Source: Rhodocyclales bacterium
Lineage (GTDB): Bacteria; Pseudomonadota; Gammaproteobacteria; Burkholderiales; Rhodocyclaceae
DNA length: 13,451 nt
NCBI GenBank assembly: GCA_021286885.1
Contig: JAJTBM010000043.1
Location: forward strand, 1-13,451
Direction of reading: 5' to 3'
In this document: positions 5,947 to 13,451 of the stretch, piece by piece
How the letters are laid out: every line of letters starts with the position of its first letter
Numbering within the stretch: position 1 is the first letter of the stretch
Notes under the pieces: generated by a model
Told to the model about the DNA's origin: nothing
The model's database searches: none
What the model saw: only the letters and a program-made list of their open reading frames with translations
Position numbers and translations under genes: made by a program

Positions 5947-6513
5947 TTAAAACAACTCCACGTCGCTGCCCTTGTCCTTCATCTCGGCCTTGTAGTGTTC
6001 AAGCGCATCCTTGACCGGAACCCCCTCCATCACCGCCCGGAACATGGCTATCTCTTCCTGGGTCGAGTATTTGGCGCGGATCTTTTCCTGCAGGCTCACC
6101 CATTCGATGGGATTGAAGAGCTTGCGCTGGTCGGTCACGAGGCCCCCCAAGGCCTCAAGGCTGTTGGACACGTGGGCGAGACGCTGGCAGAGCTTGTCGT
6201 AGAACTGGAAGGCAATGATGGAATTCTGCACCCGCGTCGCCACCTCGCTCGCATGGGCGATCAATGTGTGCTTGAGCTCGGCGGTGACAGGCATGTTGTC
6301 GGGCAACAGTTCCAGGGCGGAGTGCATCAGGCGCATGTACCCGGCCATGGAGGCAAAGGAGTCGGTCAGTACATCCACCGAGCTGTTGCCCTCTTTCATG
6401 GCGGCTTCGATCTGACCCACGGCCAGCTCAAGCATCAGCACGGTTTCACGCACCTGGCTCCAGTCCAGGTCGGGGGTATGGGCGCGGGTACCGCGTCTTT
6501 CTTCGGCATTCAT
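5947..6513 (-). CDS. Uncharacterised helical protein with FQFYDKLCQRL motif and ELF tail
   Basis: I do not recognise a named family. The 188 residues look almost entirely alpha-helical and soluble, with no signal peptide or membrane segment. A charged N-terminus (1-17) precedes long amphipathic helices (about 18-70 and 75-125). The aromatic motif FQFYDKLCQRLAHV (102-115) is reminiscent of CheZ-like or other four-helix-bundle signalling proteins. A helical tail follows (IEWVSLQEKIRAKY, about 136-149) with a lysine-rich linker ending in DVELF. This C-terminal peptide resembles docking peptides such as the CheY-binding end of CheZ. That is an analogy, not evidence of homology. The start is well supported: GAGGAG (6519-6524 on the complement) lies 5 bp before ATG. 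It follows murB by 77 bp and precedes the cupin. Confidence 0.75.
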   Translation of the reverse strand: MNAEERRGTRAHTPDLDWSQVRETVLMLELAVGQIEAAMKEGNSSVDVLTDSFASMAGYMRLMHSALELLPDNMPVTAELKHTLIAHASEVATRVQNSIIAFQFYDKLCQRLAHVSNSLEALGGLVTDQRKLFNPIEWVSLQEKIRAKYSTQEEIAMFRAVMEGVPVKDALEHYKAEMKDKGSDVELF

Positions 6514-6590
6514 GGGGGCTCCTCGGGTTGGGACACATCACCCGTTTTTCGGCAGGGATGCAGCAAGCTTGAGGGGCACCCGACGAATGC

Positions 6591-7652
6591 TTATGACAGG
6601 GGCGAAAGCATACCTAAAGTCACGGGTTCCTGCTCCAGTTCCACCCCAAAGGTGTTGAGCACCTCGGCGCAGACGGCGGCCCGCAGGGCGGCCACATGGG
6701 CGCCGCTTGCCCCACCGTGGTTCACCACCACCAGGGCCTGCCGGGCGTAGCAGCCCACCGGGCCCAGGACGCGCCCCTTCCAGCCAGCCTGCTCAATGAG
6801 CCAGCCGGCAGCCAGCTTCACCTGCCCATCGGGCTGGGGGTAGCTGGGCATGGCGGGGTAGTCCGCCAGCAGACGGGCGTGGTGTTCGGCGCTCACCACC
6901 GGATTCTTGAAGAAGCTGCCGGCATTGGGCAGCACCGCCGGATCGGGCAGCTTGGCCTGGCGCACCCGGATCACCGCATCCGAGATCTGGAGCGGCGTCG
7001 GCTGCGCGATGCCGGCCTCGGCCAGGGCCCGGGCCACATCGGCATAACCGGTGCGCGGCACCCAGCGCTTGGGTAGCCGGAAGGTGACGCCGGCAATCAG
7101 GTAGCGCCCGGCCCCCGCCTGCTTGAAGAAGCTGTCACGGTAGCCAAAGTGGCAGTCAGCCTTGTCAAAGCCCACCGTCTTGCCGGTTTCGAGGTCGTAG
7201 GCCCGCAGGCTGTAGAAGAACTCGGCCATTTCCAGGCCATAGGCGCCGATGTTCTGGACCGGCGCGGCGCCCACGGTGCCGGGCACCAGCGACAGGTTTT
7301 CCAGCCCGCCCCAGCCCTGCTCCAGGGTCCAGCGCACGAAATCGTGCCAGTTCTCGCCACCGCCGGCCTTCACGTAGTGGGCTTCTTCGTCTTCGAAGAT
7401 CTTGCTCCGGCCATGAAACGCCACCTGCAGCACCAGCCCGGGGAAATCCCCGTTCAGCACCAGATTGGAGCCCCCGCCCAGCACAAAGCGGGGCAGCCCG
7501 GCCACCCGGGGATCGTCGAGCACGGCGCGCAGCCCGTCCACGTCTTCGACCCGGGCAAACCAGGCAGCCCGTGCAGGGAGACGCAGGGTATTGAACCCAT
7601 CCAAGGCCACATCCGGGCGCAGCAGATCGGGGGTATGCCCAAGGCCGCTCAT
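6591..7652 (-). CDS. murB: UDP-N-acetylenolpyruvoylglucosamine reductase
   Basis: MurB is the FAD-dependent cytoplasmic enzyme that reduces UDP-GlcNAc-enolpyruvate to UDP-MurNAc with NADPH, the second committed step of peptidoglycan precursor synthesis. The 353 residues match the long E. coli (type I) form. The FAD-binding segment is [11 protein letters not shown] (56-66). [15 protein letters not shown] (125-139), YRDSFF with R172, the catalytic serine in NAGSFFKNP (S246) and a C-terminal glutamate in LEQEP (E342) follow. The open frame continues upstream to 7808, but ATG 7652 gives a normal N-terminus. It overlaps the queF stop by four bases (ATGA, 7649-7652), a sign of translational coupling. 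No odd residues are seen. Confidence 0.95.
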   Translation of the reverse strand: MSGLGHTPDLLRPDVALDGFNTLRLPARAAWFARVEDVDGLRAVLDDPRVAGLPRFVLGGGSNLVLNGDFPGLVLQVAFHGRSKIFEDEEAHYVKAGGGENWHDFVRWTLEQGWGGLENLSLVPGTVGAAPVQNIGAYGLEMAEFFYSLRAYDLETGKTVGFDKADCHFGYRDSFFKQAGAGRYLIAGVTFRLPKRWVPRTGYADVARALAEAGIAQPTPLQISDAVIRVRQAKLPDPAVLPNAGSFFKNPVVSAEHHARLLADYPAMPSYPQPDGQVKLAAGWLIEQAGWKGRVLGPVGCYARQALVVVNHGGASGAHVAALRAAVCAEVLNTFGVELEQEPVTLGMLSPLS

Positions 7653-8482
7653 TGGCGCACCTCGGCCAGAGGCGGCAGAGCAAGCATGCCGGGAGTGCGG
7701 CGGTAGGGGTTGATGTCCAGCCCGCCGCGTCGGGTGTAGCGTGCCCACACCGAGAGGGATTCGGGCCGGCAGTGCTTGAGGATGTCGCAGAAAATGCGCT
7801 CCACGCACTGCTCATGGAACTCGTTGTGGCGCCGGAAGGAGATGATGTAGCGCAGCAGCGCCTCCCGGTCGATGGGGGCGCCAAAGTAGCGCACCACCAC
7901 CATCGCCCAATCCGGCTGGCCTGTGACCAGACAGTTGGACTTGAGCAGGTGGGAATACAGGGTTTCACCCACCGGCCCCCGCTCGTGATCGGCCCGCAGC
8001 AGTTCCGGGGCCGGGGTGTAGCGGTCCACTGCGATGTCCAGGGTATCGAGCAGCACGCCCTCCGGGTAGCCCATGGGCCGCTCCGGGCGGGTACAGAGGG
8101 GCTCGATCTGGACACTGACCGGCGCCCCGGCTGCCGCACTCAGATCCTGGGCCAGGGTCTTGCCCACCTCGGCCACGCTGACCATGGGCGTCTGGTTGAA
8201 GGAGTTGAGGTAGAGCTTGAAAGACTTGGATTCGATCAGGTTGGGCGACTCCGCCGGCACCCGGAAACTCGCCAACGCCACCACCGGCTTGCCCTTCGGG
8301 TCCAGCCAGGAAAGTTCGTAGGCGTTCCACAGGTCTTCCCCCACGAAGGGCAGCGCAGCATCCTGCACCCCGATTTCGTCGCGCTTGAGCTGGCGCGGGA
8401 TGGGGAACAGCAGTTCGGGGGCGTAATGTTCGGCGTATTCAACACTCTTGCCCAGGGGCGAGGCTTCGGGTTTGTGGCTCAT
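7649..8482 (-). CDS. queF: NADPH-dependent 7-cyano-7-deazaguanine reductase (long, bimodular QueF)
   Basis: QueF reduces the nitrile of preQ0 to the amine preQ1, in the pathway to the tRNA wobble base queuosine. The 277-residue length and two tandem T-fold halves fit the E. coli/Vibrio type. The nucleophile is C184 in [11 protein letters not shown], with the catalytic acid D191 seven residues later, the same spacing as E. coli C190/D197. The QueF motif for NADPH is [12 protein letters not shown] (84-95). The substrate-binding FHEQCVE gives H223 and E224. All key residues are present. It starts 3 bp after the transglycosylase stop and overlaps murB by 4 bp. No strong ribosome site is seen, consistent with translational coupling. 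Confidence 0.96.
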   Translation of the reverse strand: MSHKPEASPLGKSVEYAEHYAPELLFPIPRQLKRDEIGVQDAALPFVGEDLWNAYELSWLDPKGKPVVALASFRVPAESPNLIESKSFKLYLNSFNQTPMVSVAEVGKTLAQDLSAAAGAPVSVQIEPLCTRPERPMGYPEGVLLDTLDIAVDRYTPAPELLRADHERGPVGETLYSHLLKSNCLVTGQPDWAMVVVRYFGAPIDREALLRYIISFRRHNEFHEQCVERIFCDILKHCRPESLSVWARYTRRGGLDINPYRRTPGMLALPPLAEVRQ

Positions 8483-8485
8483 GGC

Positions 8486-9700
8486 TTACTGGGTGTTGGG
8501 CTGCGCGGCGCGCAGTGCGGAAAGAAGTTTTTGTCCGGCCCGACCATCCACCGGATAGCCCAGGCGTTGTTGTTCGGCCTTGATGGCGGCCCGACTCGCA
8601 TCGCCCAGAATGCCGTCCGGGGTGCCGATTTCGTAGCCCCGGGCAATGAGCAGGGTCTGCAAGACCTTGCGCTCGGCCCGGGAGAGGCCCGCATCATCGG
8701 TGGGCCAGGGGGTGACGAATGCGGCGCCCCCCTGGATGCGGTCGGCCAGATGGGCAATGGCCAGGGCGTAGCTCTCGGCGGCGTTGTAACTAAAAATCGC
8801 GTCGAAGTTGCGGAATACCAAAAAGGCCGGCCCGTTGGGGCCCGCCGGCAGCAGCACCCCGGCCTGGGCCTCCAGGGCGGGCAGCGGGCTGCCATCCACC
8901 TTCACCAGCCCCCGGGCACGCCAGAAGGCCAGGGCCTGCTTGTTGCGCCGCCCGGCCAGACTGGCATCAAAACCTGCGGGCAGGCGGATCTCGAAGCCCC
9001 AGGGCTCCCCTTCGCGCCAGCCGGCCTTGGTCAGGAAGTTGGCGGTGGAACCCAGCGCATCGGGCACGCTGCCCACCAGGTCGCGCCGCCCGTCGCCGTC
9101 AAAATCCACCGCCAGGCGCAGGAAGGTGGAGGGCATGAACTGGGTGTGGCCAAAGGCCCCGGCCCAAGAGCCCACCAGCTGTGCTTCGGCCACATCGCCC
9201 GACTGGATGATTTTGAGGGTATCGAAAAACTCGCCCCGGAAATACGCCTGCCGCCGACCGTAGCACGACAAGGTGGACAAGGAAGTCAGCAGCGGGCGCT
9301 GGCCAAAGTTGCGCCCAAAGTTGCTCTCCACCCCCCATACCGCCACCACGAAGGCGGGCTCCACCCGAAAACGGGTCTGGACGGCCTGGAGCACGTCCTG
9401 CCACTGGGCCAGCCGGGCCTGGGCGTCGGCGATCCGGTCTTCATCCACCAGGGAGGCCATGTAATCCCAGATGGGGGTTTTGAACTCGGGCTGGAAATCG
9501 AGCAGTTCCAGCACCTTCAGGTCGGGTGCCAGGCTGGCGGTGAGGCGCTCGTAGGTGGCGCTGCTCACCCCCTTGGCCTGGGCAGCGGCCTTGAGCCCCG
9601 CCAGACACGCGGGGAACTCCGCCGGATCGGCGGGGGCTGCCGCCTGGGCCAGGGGCGCCACGCAGGCGGCCATCAATGCAAGGGTACGCAGGGCAGACAT
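8486..9700 (-). CDS. Lytic murein transglycosylase (MltB-like, SLT_2) with C-terminal peptidoglycan-binding domain
   Basis: This periplasmic muramidase-like enzyme cleaves glycan strands to 1,6-anhydro products during cell-wall turnover. The 404 residues begin with a signal peptide (cleavage near AQA, 18-22) without a lipobox cysteine, so it is probably soluble rather than a lipoprotein like E. coli MltB. The SLT_2 domain (about 28-325) has the catalytic glutamate E125 in VWGVESNFGR, GAFGHTQFMPST (181-192), a calcium-type loop DFDGDGRRDL (199-208), and SYNAAESYALAI (304-315). A PG_binding_1 domain lies at about 335-395. The ribosome site GGAG (9706-9709 on the complement) is 5 bp before ATG. 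It heads a tight run with queF and murB. Confidence 0.93.
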   Translation of the reverse strand: MSALRTLALMAACVAPLAQAAAPADPAEFPACLAGLKAAAQAKGVSSATYERLTASLAPDLKVLELLDFQPEFKTPIWDYMASLVDEDRIADAQARLAQWQDVLQAVQTRFRVEPAFVVAVWGVESNFGRNFGQRPLLTSLSTLSCYGRRQAYFRGEFFDTLKIIQSGDVAEAQLVGSWAGAFGHTQFMPSTFLRLAVDFDGDGRRDLVGSVPDALGSTANFLTKAGWREGEPWGFEIRLPAGFDASLAGRRNKQALAFWRARGLVKVDGSPLPALEAQAGVLLPAGPNGPAFLVFRNFDAIFSYNAAESYALAIAHLADRIQGGAAFVTPWPTDDAGLSRAERKVLQTLLIARGYEIGTPDGILGDASRAAIKAEQQRLGYPVDGRAGQKLLSALRAAQPNTQ

Positions 9701-9711
9701 CAGGACTCCGC

Positions 9712-9742
9712 AAAAAAAGGGCAGGCCCCCGGGCAGACCGGG
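9712..9742 (-). terminator. Weak intrinsic-terminator candidate after the lipoprotein gene
   Basis: Reading on the minus strand after the lipoprotein stop, a GC hairpin CCCGG/CCGGG (9728-9742, 5 bp) is followed by a second possible 3-bp stem and then a run of seven T (9718 down to 9712). The T-run is right for an intrinsic terminator, but the stem touching it is weak. It could equally be a U-rich leader element just ahead of the transglycosylase ribosome site. Confidence 0.3.
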
Positions 9743-9745
9743 CGC

Positions 9746-10333
9746 TCAGCGCACATAGGTCTGCAACAGGGCAAAGAAGCGCCCGTAAAAATCGGCATCG
9801 GCAATGGTTTCTTCGCCCACCTTGACCAGGGTTTCGCCGCTGGCCCCCAGGGGCAGATTCACCGAGCCCACCCCGGCCACGCTCACCCCGGCGCTGGAGG
9901 AGCTAGCCTTCAGCTCGCTGCGAGCCTCCCGGGCATTGGCAAACACCTGGGCGCCCTCCTCCCCTTCCTTGAGGCAGGAGAGGCTGAAGGTGATCTGCAC
10001 CTGGGCCGTGCGTTCGGGCTGGAAGAACTTGGTGGCGCGCACGCTCTCGGTCTTGTGCTCGTCGATCACGTAACCCTGGCTGAGCAGGGCCCGGCGGCCC
10101 GCGTCGCACACCTTGGCGGGCGCCACTTCAAACGACATTTCATAGGGCGAATCGGGGGCGAAACGCTCGTGGCGGTAGGTCACGTCCTTTTTGGGACGGG
10201 TCTCGAACAGGGAACAGCCCGCCAGCACCTGGCTGGCGAGCAGGGCCCAGATCAAGGGGAGGCAGACAAGCGATTTTTCAGACTTTTGGGGCAACACAAT
10301 CACGGTTCGGGCGGGTGGATCAGCAGGGCGCAC
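9746..10333 (-). CDS. Putative lipoprotein, DUF2242-like
   Basis: This is a small envelope lipoprotein of unknown function. A lipobox LAGC places the lipidated cysteine at residue 40 when counted from GTG 10333, after a hydrophobic stretch (22-38). The residue after Cys is Ser, which predicts outer-membrane sorting under the E. coli rule. The mature part is about 155 residues, begins SLFETRPKKD, contains two cysteines in its body, a Ser-rich stretch (SSSSAGVSVAG, about 143-153) and ends GRFFALLQTYVR. The composition and blocks resemble proteobacterial DUF2242 lipoproteins as I remember them. No candidate start has a good ribosome site. GTG 10303 or 10297 would leave a more normal signal peptide than 10333. 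It begins 8 bp after polA, suggesting readthrough. Confidence 0.75.
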   Translation of the reverse strand: MRPADPPARTVIVLPQKSEKSLVCLPLIWALLASQVLAGCSLFETRPKKDVTYRHERFAPDSPYEMSFEVAPAKVCDAGRRALLSQGYVIDEHKTESVRATKFFQPERTAQVQITFSLSCLKEGEEGAQVFANAREARSELKASSSSAGVSVAGVGSVNLPLGASGETLVKVGEETIADADFYGRFFALLQTYVR

Positions 10334-10341
10334 GGGCGGTT

Positions 10342-13077
10342 TCAGTGGGCTTCATCCCAGTTGGCACCCACGCCGACTTCGGCAAGCAGAGGCACGGAAA
10401 GTTGCGCCACACCGGCCATCAGGCGTGGCAGTTCGGTGCGGATCAGGGCCAGCTCGGCCTCGGGCACTTCGAGCACCAGTTCATCGTGCACCTGGAGGAT
10501 CAGGCGGCTCTCAAGCTGCTGGGCGGTGAGCCACGCATCCACCGCAATCATGGCCTTCTTGATGAGGTCGGCGGCGGTGCCCTGCATGGGCGCGTTGATC
10601 GCGGCCCGCTCGGCCCCCTGGCGCCGGCCCACCTGCTGGGCGCGGATGTCCGGCAGATACAGGCGGCGACCAAACACGGTTTCCACATAGCCCTGGCTGC
10701 GTGCCGCTTCCCGGGTGCGCTCCATGTAGGCGGCCACGCCGGGGTAGCGGGCAAAGTAGCGGTCGATGTAGCTGGCGGCGGCCGCCCGGTCGATGCCCAG
10801 GTTTTTGGCCAGCCCGTGGGCGCTCATCCCGTAGATCAGGCCGAAGTTGATCACCTTGGCGTAGCGGCGCTGTTCGCCGCTCACTTCCAGGGGCGTGATC
10901 CCGAAGATTTCGGCGGCGGTGGCCCGGTGCACATCCTCGCCCCGGGCGAAGGCGCCCAGCAGGCCCGCGTCTTCCGACAAATGGGCCATGATGCGCAGCT
11001 CGATCTGGGAATAGTCCGCCGACACGATGGAGCAGCCCTTGGGGGCGATGAAGGCCGCCCGGATGCGTCGCCCTTCCGGGGTGCGGATGGGGATGTTCTG
11101 CAGATTGGGCTCGGAGCTGGACAGGCGCCCGGTTACGGCCACCGCCTGGGCGAAGCTGGTGTGCACCCGCCCGGTGCGCGGATTCACCATCTGGGGCAGC
11201 TTGTCGGTGTAGGTGTTCTTGAGCTTGGCCAGGCTGCGATGCTCCAGCAGCAGCTTGGGCAGCGGGTAATCCTCGGCCAGCTGGGTGAGCACGTCCTCAT
11301 CGGTCGAGGGCTGCCCGGTGGCGGTCTTTTTGACCACCGGCAGGCCCAGCTTGGTGAACAGGATCTCACCGAGCTGCTTGGGGGAGCCCAGATTGAAGGG
11401 CTGGCCCGCCAGGGCGTGGGCTTCCTGCTCCAGCTGGTGCAGGCGCTGGCCCAGCTCGGTGGAGTGCTGGGCGAGCAGAAAATCGTCGATCAGCACGCCG
11501 GTGCGCTCCATCCCGAACAGCACCCGGGCCGTGGGCAGCTCCACGTCCCGGTACAGGCTGGCCAGGGCCGGCAGCGCGTTGAGGCGGGCCGACAGGTGCT
11601 GGTGCAGGCGCAGGGTCACGTCGGCATCTTCGGCGGCGTAGCGGGTGGCCACATCCAGGGCCACCTGACCAAAGCCGATCTGCTTGGCGCCCTTGCCGCA
11701 CACTTCCGCGTAGGTGAGGGTCTTGATCCCCAGATGACGGCTGGCGAGGGAATCCATGTCGTGGGATTTGTCGCTCTCCAGCACGTAAGACTGAAGCAGG
11801 GTGTCTTCCACAATGCCCGCCAGCCGGATGCCGTGGTTGGCCAGGATGTGGGCGTCGTACTTGAGGTTCTGGCCCAGCTTGGGGTGGGCAGCCGATTCCA
11901 GCCAGGGGCGCAGCCGCGCCAGCACCTCGGCCAGCGGCAACTGGGCCGGGGCATCCGGGTAATCGTGGGCGAGCGGCAGATAGGCGGCCTCGCCGGCCAC
12001 GGTGGCAAAGGACATCCCCACCAGGGTGGCGCCCAGGGGGTCGAGGCCAGTGGTTTCGGTATCAAACGCGGTGAGAGGCGCGGCCTCGATGCGGGCCAGC
12101 CAGGCATCAAAGCTCGCCCAGTCGAGAAGGGTCTGGTAGGCCTCCCGGTGGGCGCCCGGCTCGCCGGCAGGGGCGGGGGCCGGCGCGGCTTCATCCTCCG
12201 CCGCAGCAGGGGCCGGGTTGCCGTGGCCGATGCCGGCCTGCAGCTCCCGCAGCCAGCCCTTGAACTCCATGCGGGTATACAAGGCCGCCAGGGCTTCGGT
12301 GTCCGGGTTGCGGGCGGCCAGATCGGCGGGCCCCAAAGGCAGGGGCAGATCGGTGACCACCGTCACCAGCTTGCGCCCCAGGGGCAGGAAATCCAGATGG
12401 CGGCGCAGGTTTTCACCCACCTTGCCACTCACCTGCCCGGCCTGGGCCACCAGATTGTCGAGATTGCCGTATTGGGTGAGCCACTTCACCGCCGTTTTGG
12501 GGCCACACTTTTCCACCCCGGGCACGTTATCCACGGTGTCGCCGATCAGGGCCAGATAATCCACGATCAGGGCGGGGGGCACGCCAAACTTGGCGGCCAC
12601 GCCGGCCTCATCCAGCACCTCTTCGCTCATGGTGTTCACCCAGCGCACGCCGGGCTGCACCAGCTGGGTGAGATCCTTGTCGCCGGTGGAAATCACCACC
12701 TCCCAACCGGCCTCCACGGCCTGGCGGGTGAGGGTGCCGATCACGTCGTCGGCCTCCACGCCCTCCTCCATCAGGAGCGGCCAGCCTTCGGCCCGCACAG
12801 CGGCGTGCAGGGGCTCGATCTGGGCGCGCAGGTCTTCGGGCATGGGCGGGCGCTGGGCCTTGTATTCGGGGTACCAATCGTCCCGGAAGGTCTTGCCCTT
12901 GGCATCAAACACGCAGGCCCGGTACTCCGCCTTGTAGTCGGATTCGAGGCGACGTAGCATGGACAGCACCCCCCGGACAGCGCCGGTGGGCTCCCCCGCC
13001 GAGTTACGCAGATCAGGGAGGGCATGGAAAGCGCGGTACAGGTAACTGGAACCGTCGACGAGCAACAGGGTCGGCAT
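10342..13077 (-). CDS. polA: DNA polymerase I
   Basis: PolA is the repair and Okazaki-fragment-processing polymerase. The 911 residues are close to E. coli's 928, with all three activities intact. The 5' nuclease domain (1 to about 280) shows LVDGSSYLYRAF (6-17), EADDVIG (108-114) and STGDKDL (130-136). The proofreading domain (about 310-500) has DTE (D339, E341), NLKYD (D408) and YAAED (D484), so exonuclease activity is expected. The polymerase domain has motif A SADYSQIELR (D688), motif B RRYAKVINFGLIYG (R737, K741, F745, Y749) and motif C QVHDE (D865). An Ala/Pro-rich linker (about 288-308) separates the nuclease domains. The frame is open upstream to 13329, but ATG 13077 gives the conserved MPTLLLVDGS start. 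No strong ribosome site is visible. It is divergent from the LOG-family gene. Confidence 0.97.
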   Translation of the reverse strand: MPTLLLVDGSSYLYRAFHALPDLRNSAGEPTGAVRGVLSMLRRLESDYKAEYRACVFDAKGKTFRDDWYPEYKAQRPPMPEDLRAQIEPLHAAVRAEGWPLLMEEGVEADDVIGTLTRQAVEAGWEVVISTGDKDLTQLVQPGVRWVNTMSEEVLDEAGVAAKFGVPPALIVDYLALIGDTVDNVPGVEKCGPKTAVKWLTQYGNLDNLVAQAGQVSGKVGENLRRHLDFLPLGRKLVTVVTDLPLPLGPADLAARNPDTEALAALYTRMEFKGWLRELQAGIGHGNPAPAAAEDEAAPAPAPAGEPGAHREAYQTLLDWASFDAWLARIEAAPLTAFDTETTGLDPLGATLVGMSFATVAGEAAYLPLAHDYPDAPAQLPLAEVLARLRPWLESAAHPKLGQNLKYDAHILANHGIRLAGIVEDTLLQSYVLESDKSHDMDSLASRHLGIKTLTYAEVCGKGAKQIGFGQVALDVATRYAAEDADVTLRLHQHLSARLNALPALASLYRDVELPTARVLFGMERTGVLIDDFLLAQHSTELGQRLHQLEQEAHALAGQPFNLGSPKQLGEILFTKLGLPVVKKTATGQPSTDEDVLTQLAEDYPLPKLLLEHRSLAKLKNTYTDKLPQMVNPRTGRVHTSFAQAVAVTGRLSSSEPNLQNIPIRTPEGRRIRAAFIAPKGCSIVSADYSQIELRIMAHLSEDAGLLGAFARGEDVHRATAAEIFGITPLEVSGEQRRYAKVINFGLIYGMSAHGLAKNLGIDRAAAASYIDRYFARYPGVAAYMERTREAARSQGYVETVFGRRLYLPDIRAQQVGRRQGAERAAINAPMQGTAADLIKKAMIAVDAWLTAQQLESRLILQVHDELVLEVPEAELALIRTELPRLMAGVAQLSVPLLAEVGVGANWDEAH

Positions 13078-13143
13078 GGATATACGGGACGCAGGCGGAG
13101 ACGCCGCCGGTCCCTCACTCCTCAGAAAAAGACGAACAAGACA
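13078..13143. promoter_or_regulatory. Divergent intergenic region polA / LOG-family gene
   Basis: These 66 bp must hold or overlap the control signals of both divergent genes unless promoters lie inside the neighbouring coding regions. I see no convincing -35/-10 pair on either strand. A short dyad GGCGG/CCGCC (13094-13098 with 13104-13108) would form a small hairpin in the polA leader. Confidence 0.35.
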
Positions 13144-13451
13144 ATGACTGCAAACAACAAACTCCCCCAGATGGCACCGGGTACCGACGCCGAAGCGCCG
13201 CAATTCACGGCCCGGGAGTCGTGGCGGATTTTCGGGATTATGGCAGAGTTCGTGGAAGCCACTGAGCGCCTGAAGCCCATCCGCCCGGCGGTTTCGATCT
13301 TCGGCAGCGCCCGCACGCCCCACGATCATCCCTACTACGAGAAAACCGAACGCATCGCCCGCCTGCTCTCCGACGCGGGCTTCTCGGTGATCTCGGGCGG
13401 CGGCCCCGGCATCATGGAAGCCGCCAACAAGGGCGCCTACTTCGGCAAGTC
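13144..13451 (+). CDS. LOG family protein (TIGR00730 type), 3' end outside window
   Basis: Only the first 102 codons are present. The translation starts MTANNKLPQM, passes SWRIFGIMAEFVEATERL (26-43), then AVSIFGSART (49-58), a Rossmann-type first strand, and ISGGGPGIMEAANKGA, a block typical of LOG/lysine-decarboxylase-like proteins. The later PGGxGTxxE motif that defines the family would lie beyond the window. Characterised members are nucleoside 5'-monophosphate phosphoribohydrolases (cytokinin-activating in plants, nucleotide salvage in bacteria). Substrate here is unknown. The N-terminal extension before the Rossmann core suggests the longer bacterial subgroup. No good Shine-Dalgarno precedes ATG 13144. 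A second in-frame ATG at 13171 is an alternative. Confidence 0.85.
   Translation, partial: MTANNKLPQMAPGTDAEAPQFTARESWRIFGIMAEFVEATERLKPIRPAVSIFGSARTPHDHPYYEKTERIARLLSDAGFSVISGGGPGIMEAANKGAYFGK

Noticed and set aside
7653..7808. Upstream extension of murB to 7808
   Set aside because: It would run through the queF coding region, and the MurB N-terminus is complete from ATG 7652.
7652..10690. Plus-strand open frame of about 1012 codons opposite queF, the transglycosylase and the lipoprotein
   Set aside because: It is antisense to three well-supported genes, has a His/Gly/Gln-rich composition with no domain, and is the typical GC-rich mirror frame.
10315..12957. Plus-strand open frame of about 880 codons opposite polA
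   Set aside because: It lies fully antisense to an intact polA with all catalytic motifs; its low-complexity His/Gly/Gln translation is a codon-bias shadow.
13078..13329. Upstream extension of polA to 13329
   Set aside because: The extension has no PolA similarity, crosses the divergent LOG-family gene, and PolA begins normally at MPTLLLVDG.
1..13451. CRISPR arrays, tRNA/rRNA genes, insertion sequences, attachment sites
   Set aside because: I saw no repeat-spacer pattern, tRNA-like cloverleaf, transposase or integrase motif; the only large repeat is the tandem gltI duplication.

Overview
The window is GC-rich, densely packed bacterial chromosome with no mobile elements, RNA genes or CRISPR arrays that I can see. 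Gene content (QueF of the long type, E. coli-type MurB, a SLT_2 lytic transglycosylase, a DUF2242-like lipoprotein, PolA divergent from a LOG-family gene) suggests a betaproteobacterium, possibly of the Rhodocyclales (Azospira/Dechloromonas type). That placement is inferred from protein style, not from a marker gene.

Left part, plus strand (1-5514). An O-antigen-ligase/polymerase-type membrane protein, whose start may lie outside the window, carries a large periplasmic insertion between its two conserved loop motifs. A strong GC-rich hairpin closes it. An AT-rich control region follows, with an excellent sigma-54 promoter match (2605-2620) and a distant GG-N4-CC dyad (2463-2476). It drives two tandem, duplicated GltI-type periplasmic binding proteins for acidic amino acids. 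No permease or ATPase gene accompanies them, and the second copy has lost two residues known to contact glutamate. Three consecutive stem-loops fill the gap between the copies. An alpha/beta hydrolase ends this strand's run.

Middle and right part, minus strand (13077 down to 5536). The order of transcription is polA, DUF2242-like lipoprotein, lytic murein transglycosylase, queF, murB, an unrecognised helical protein, and a small cupin. Spacings are short: 8 bp from polA to the lipoprotein, 45 bp to the transglycosylase, 3 bp to queF, then a 4-bp ATGA overlap with murB. The transglycosylase, queF and murB are therefore probably co-transcribed. They combine peptidoglycan turnover and precursor synthesis with queuosine (tRNA modification) synthesis, a linkage of convenience as far as I can tell.

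Right edge (13144-end), plus strand. A LOG-family (lysine-decarboxylase-like, TIGR00730 type) gene diverges from polA and is cut by the window end.

Most of the window is ordinary housekeeping. What deserves a second look is the GltI pair and its regulation, the ligase insertion domain, and the uncharacterised helical protein with a separate acidic-hydrophobic C-terminal tail. I do not see a clearly new multi-gene system.
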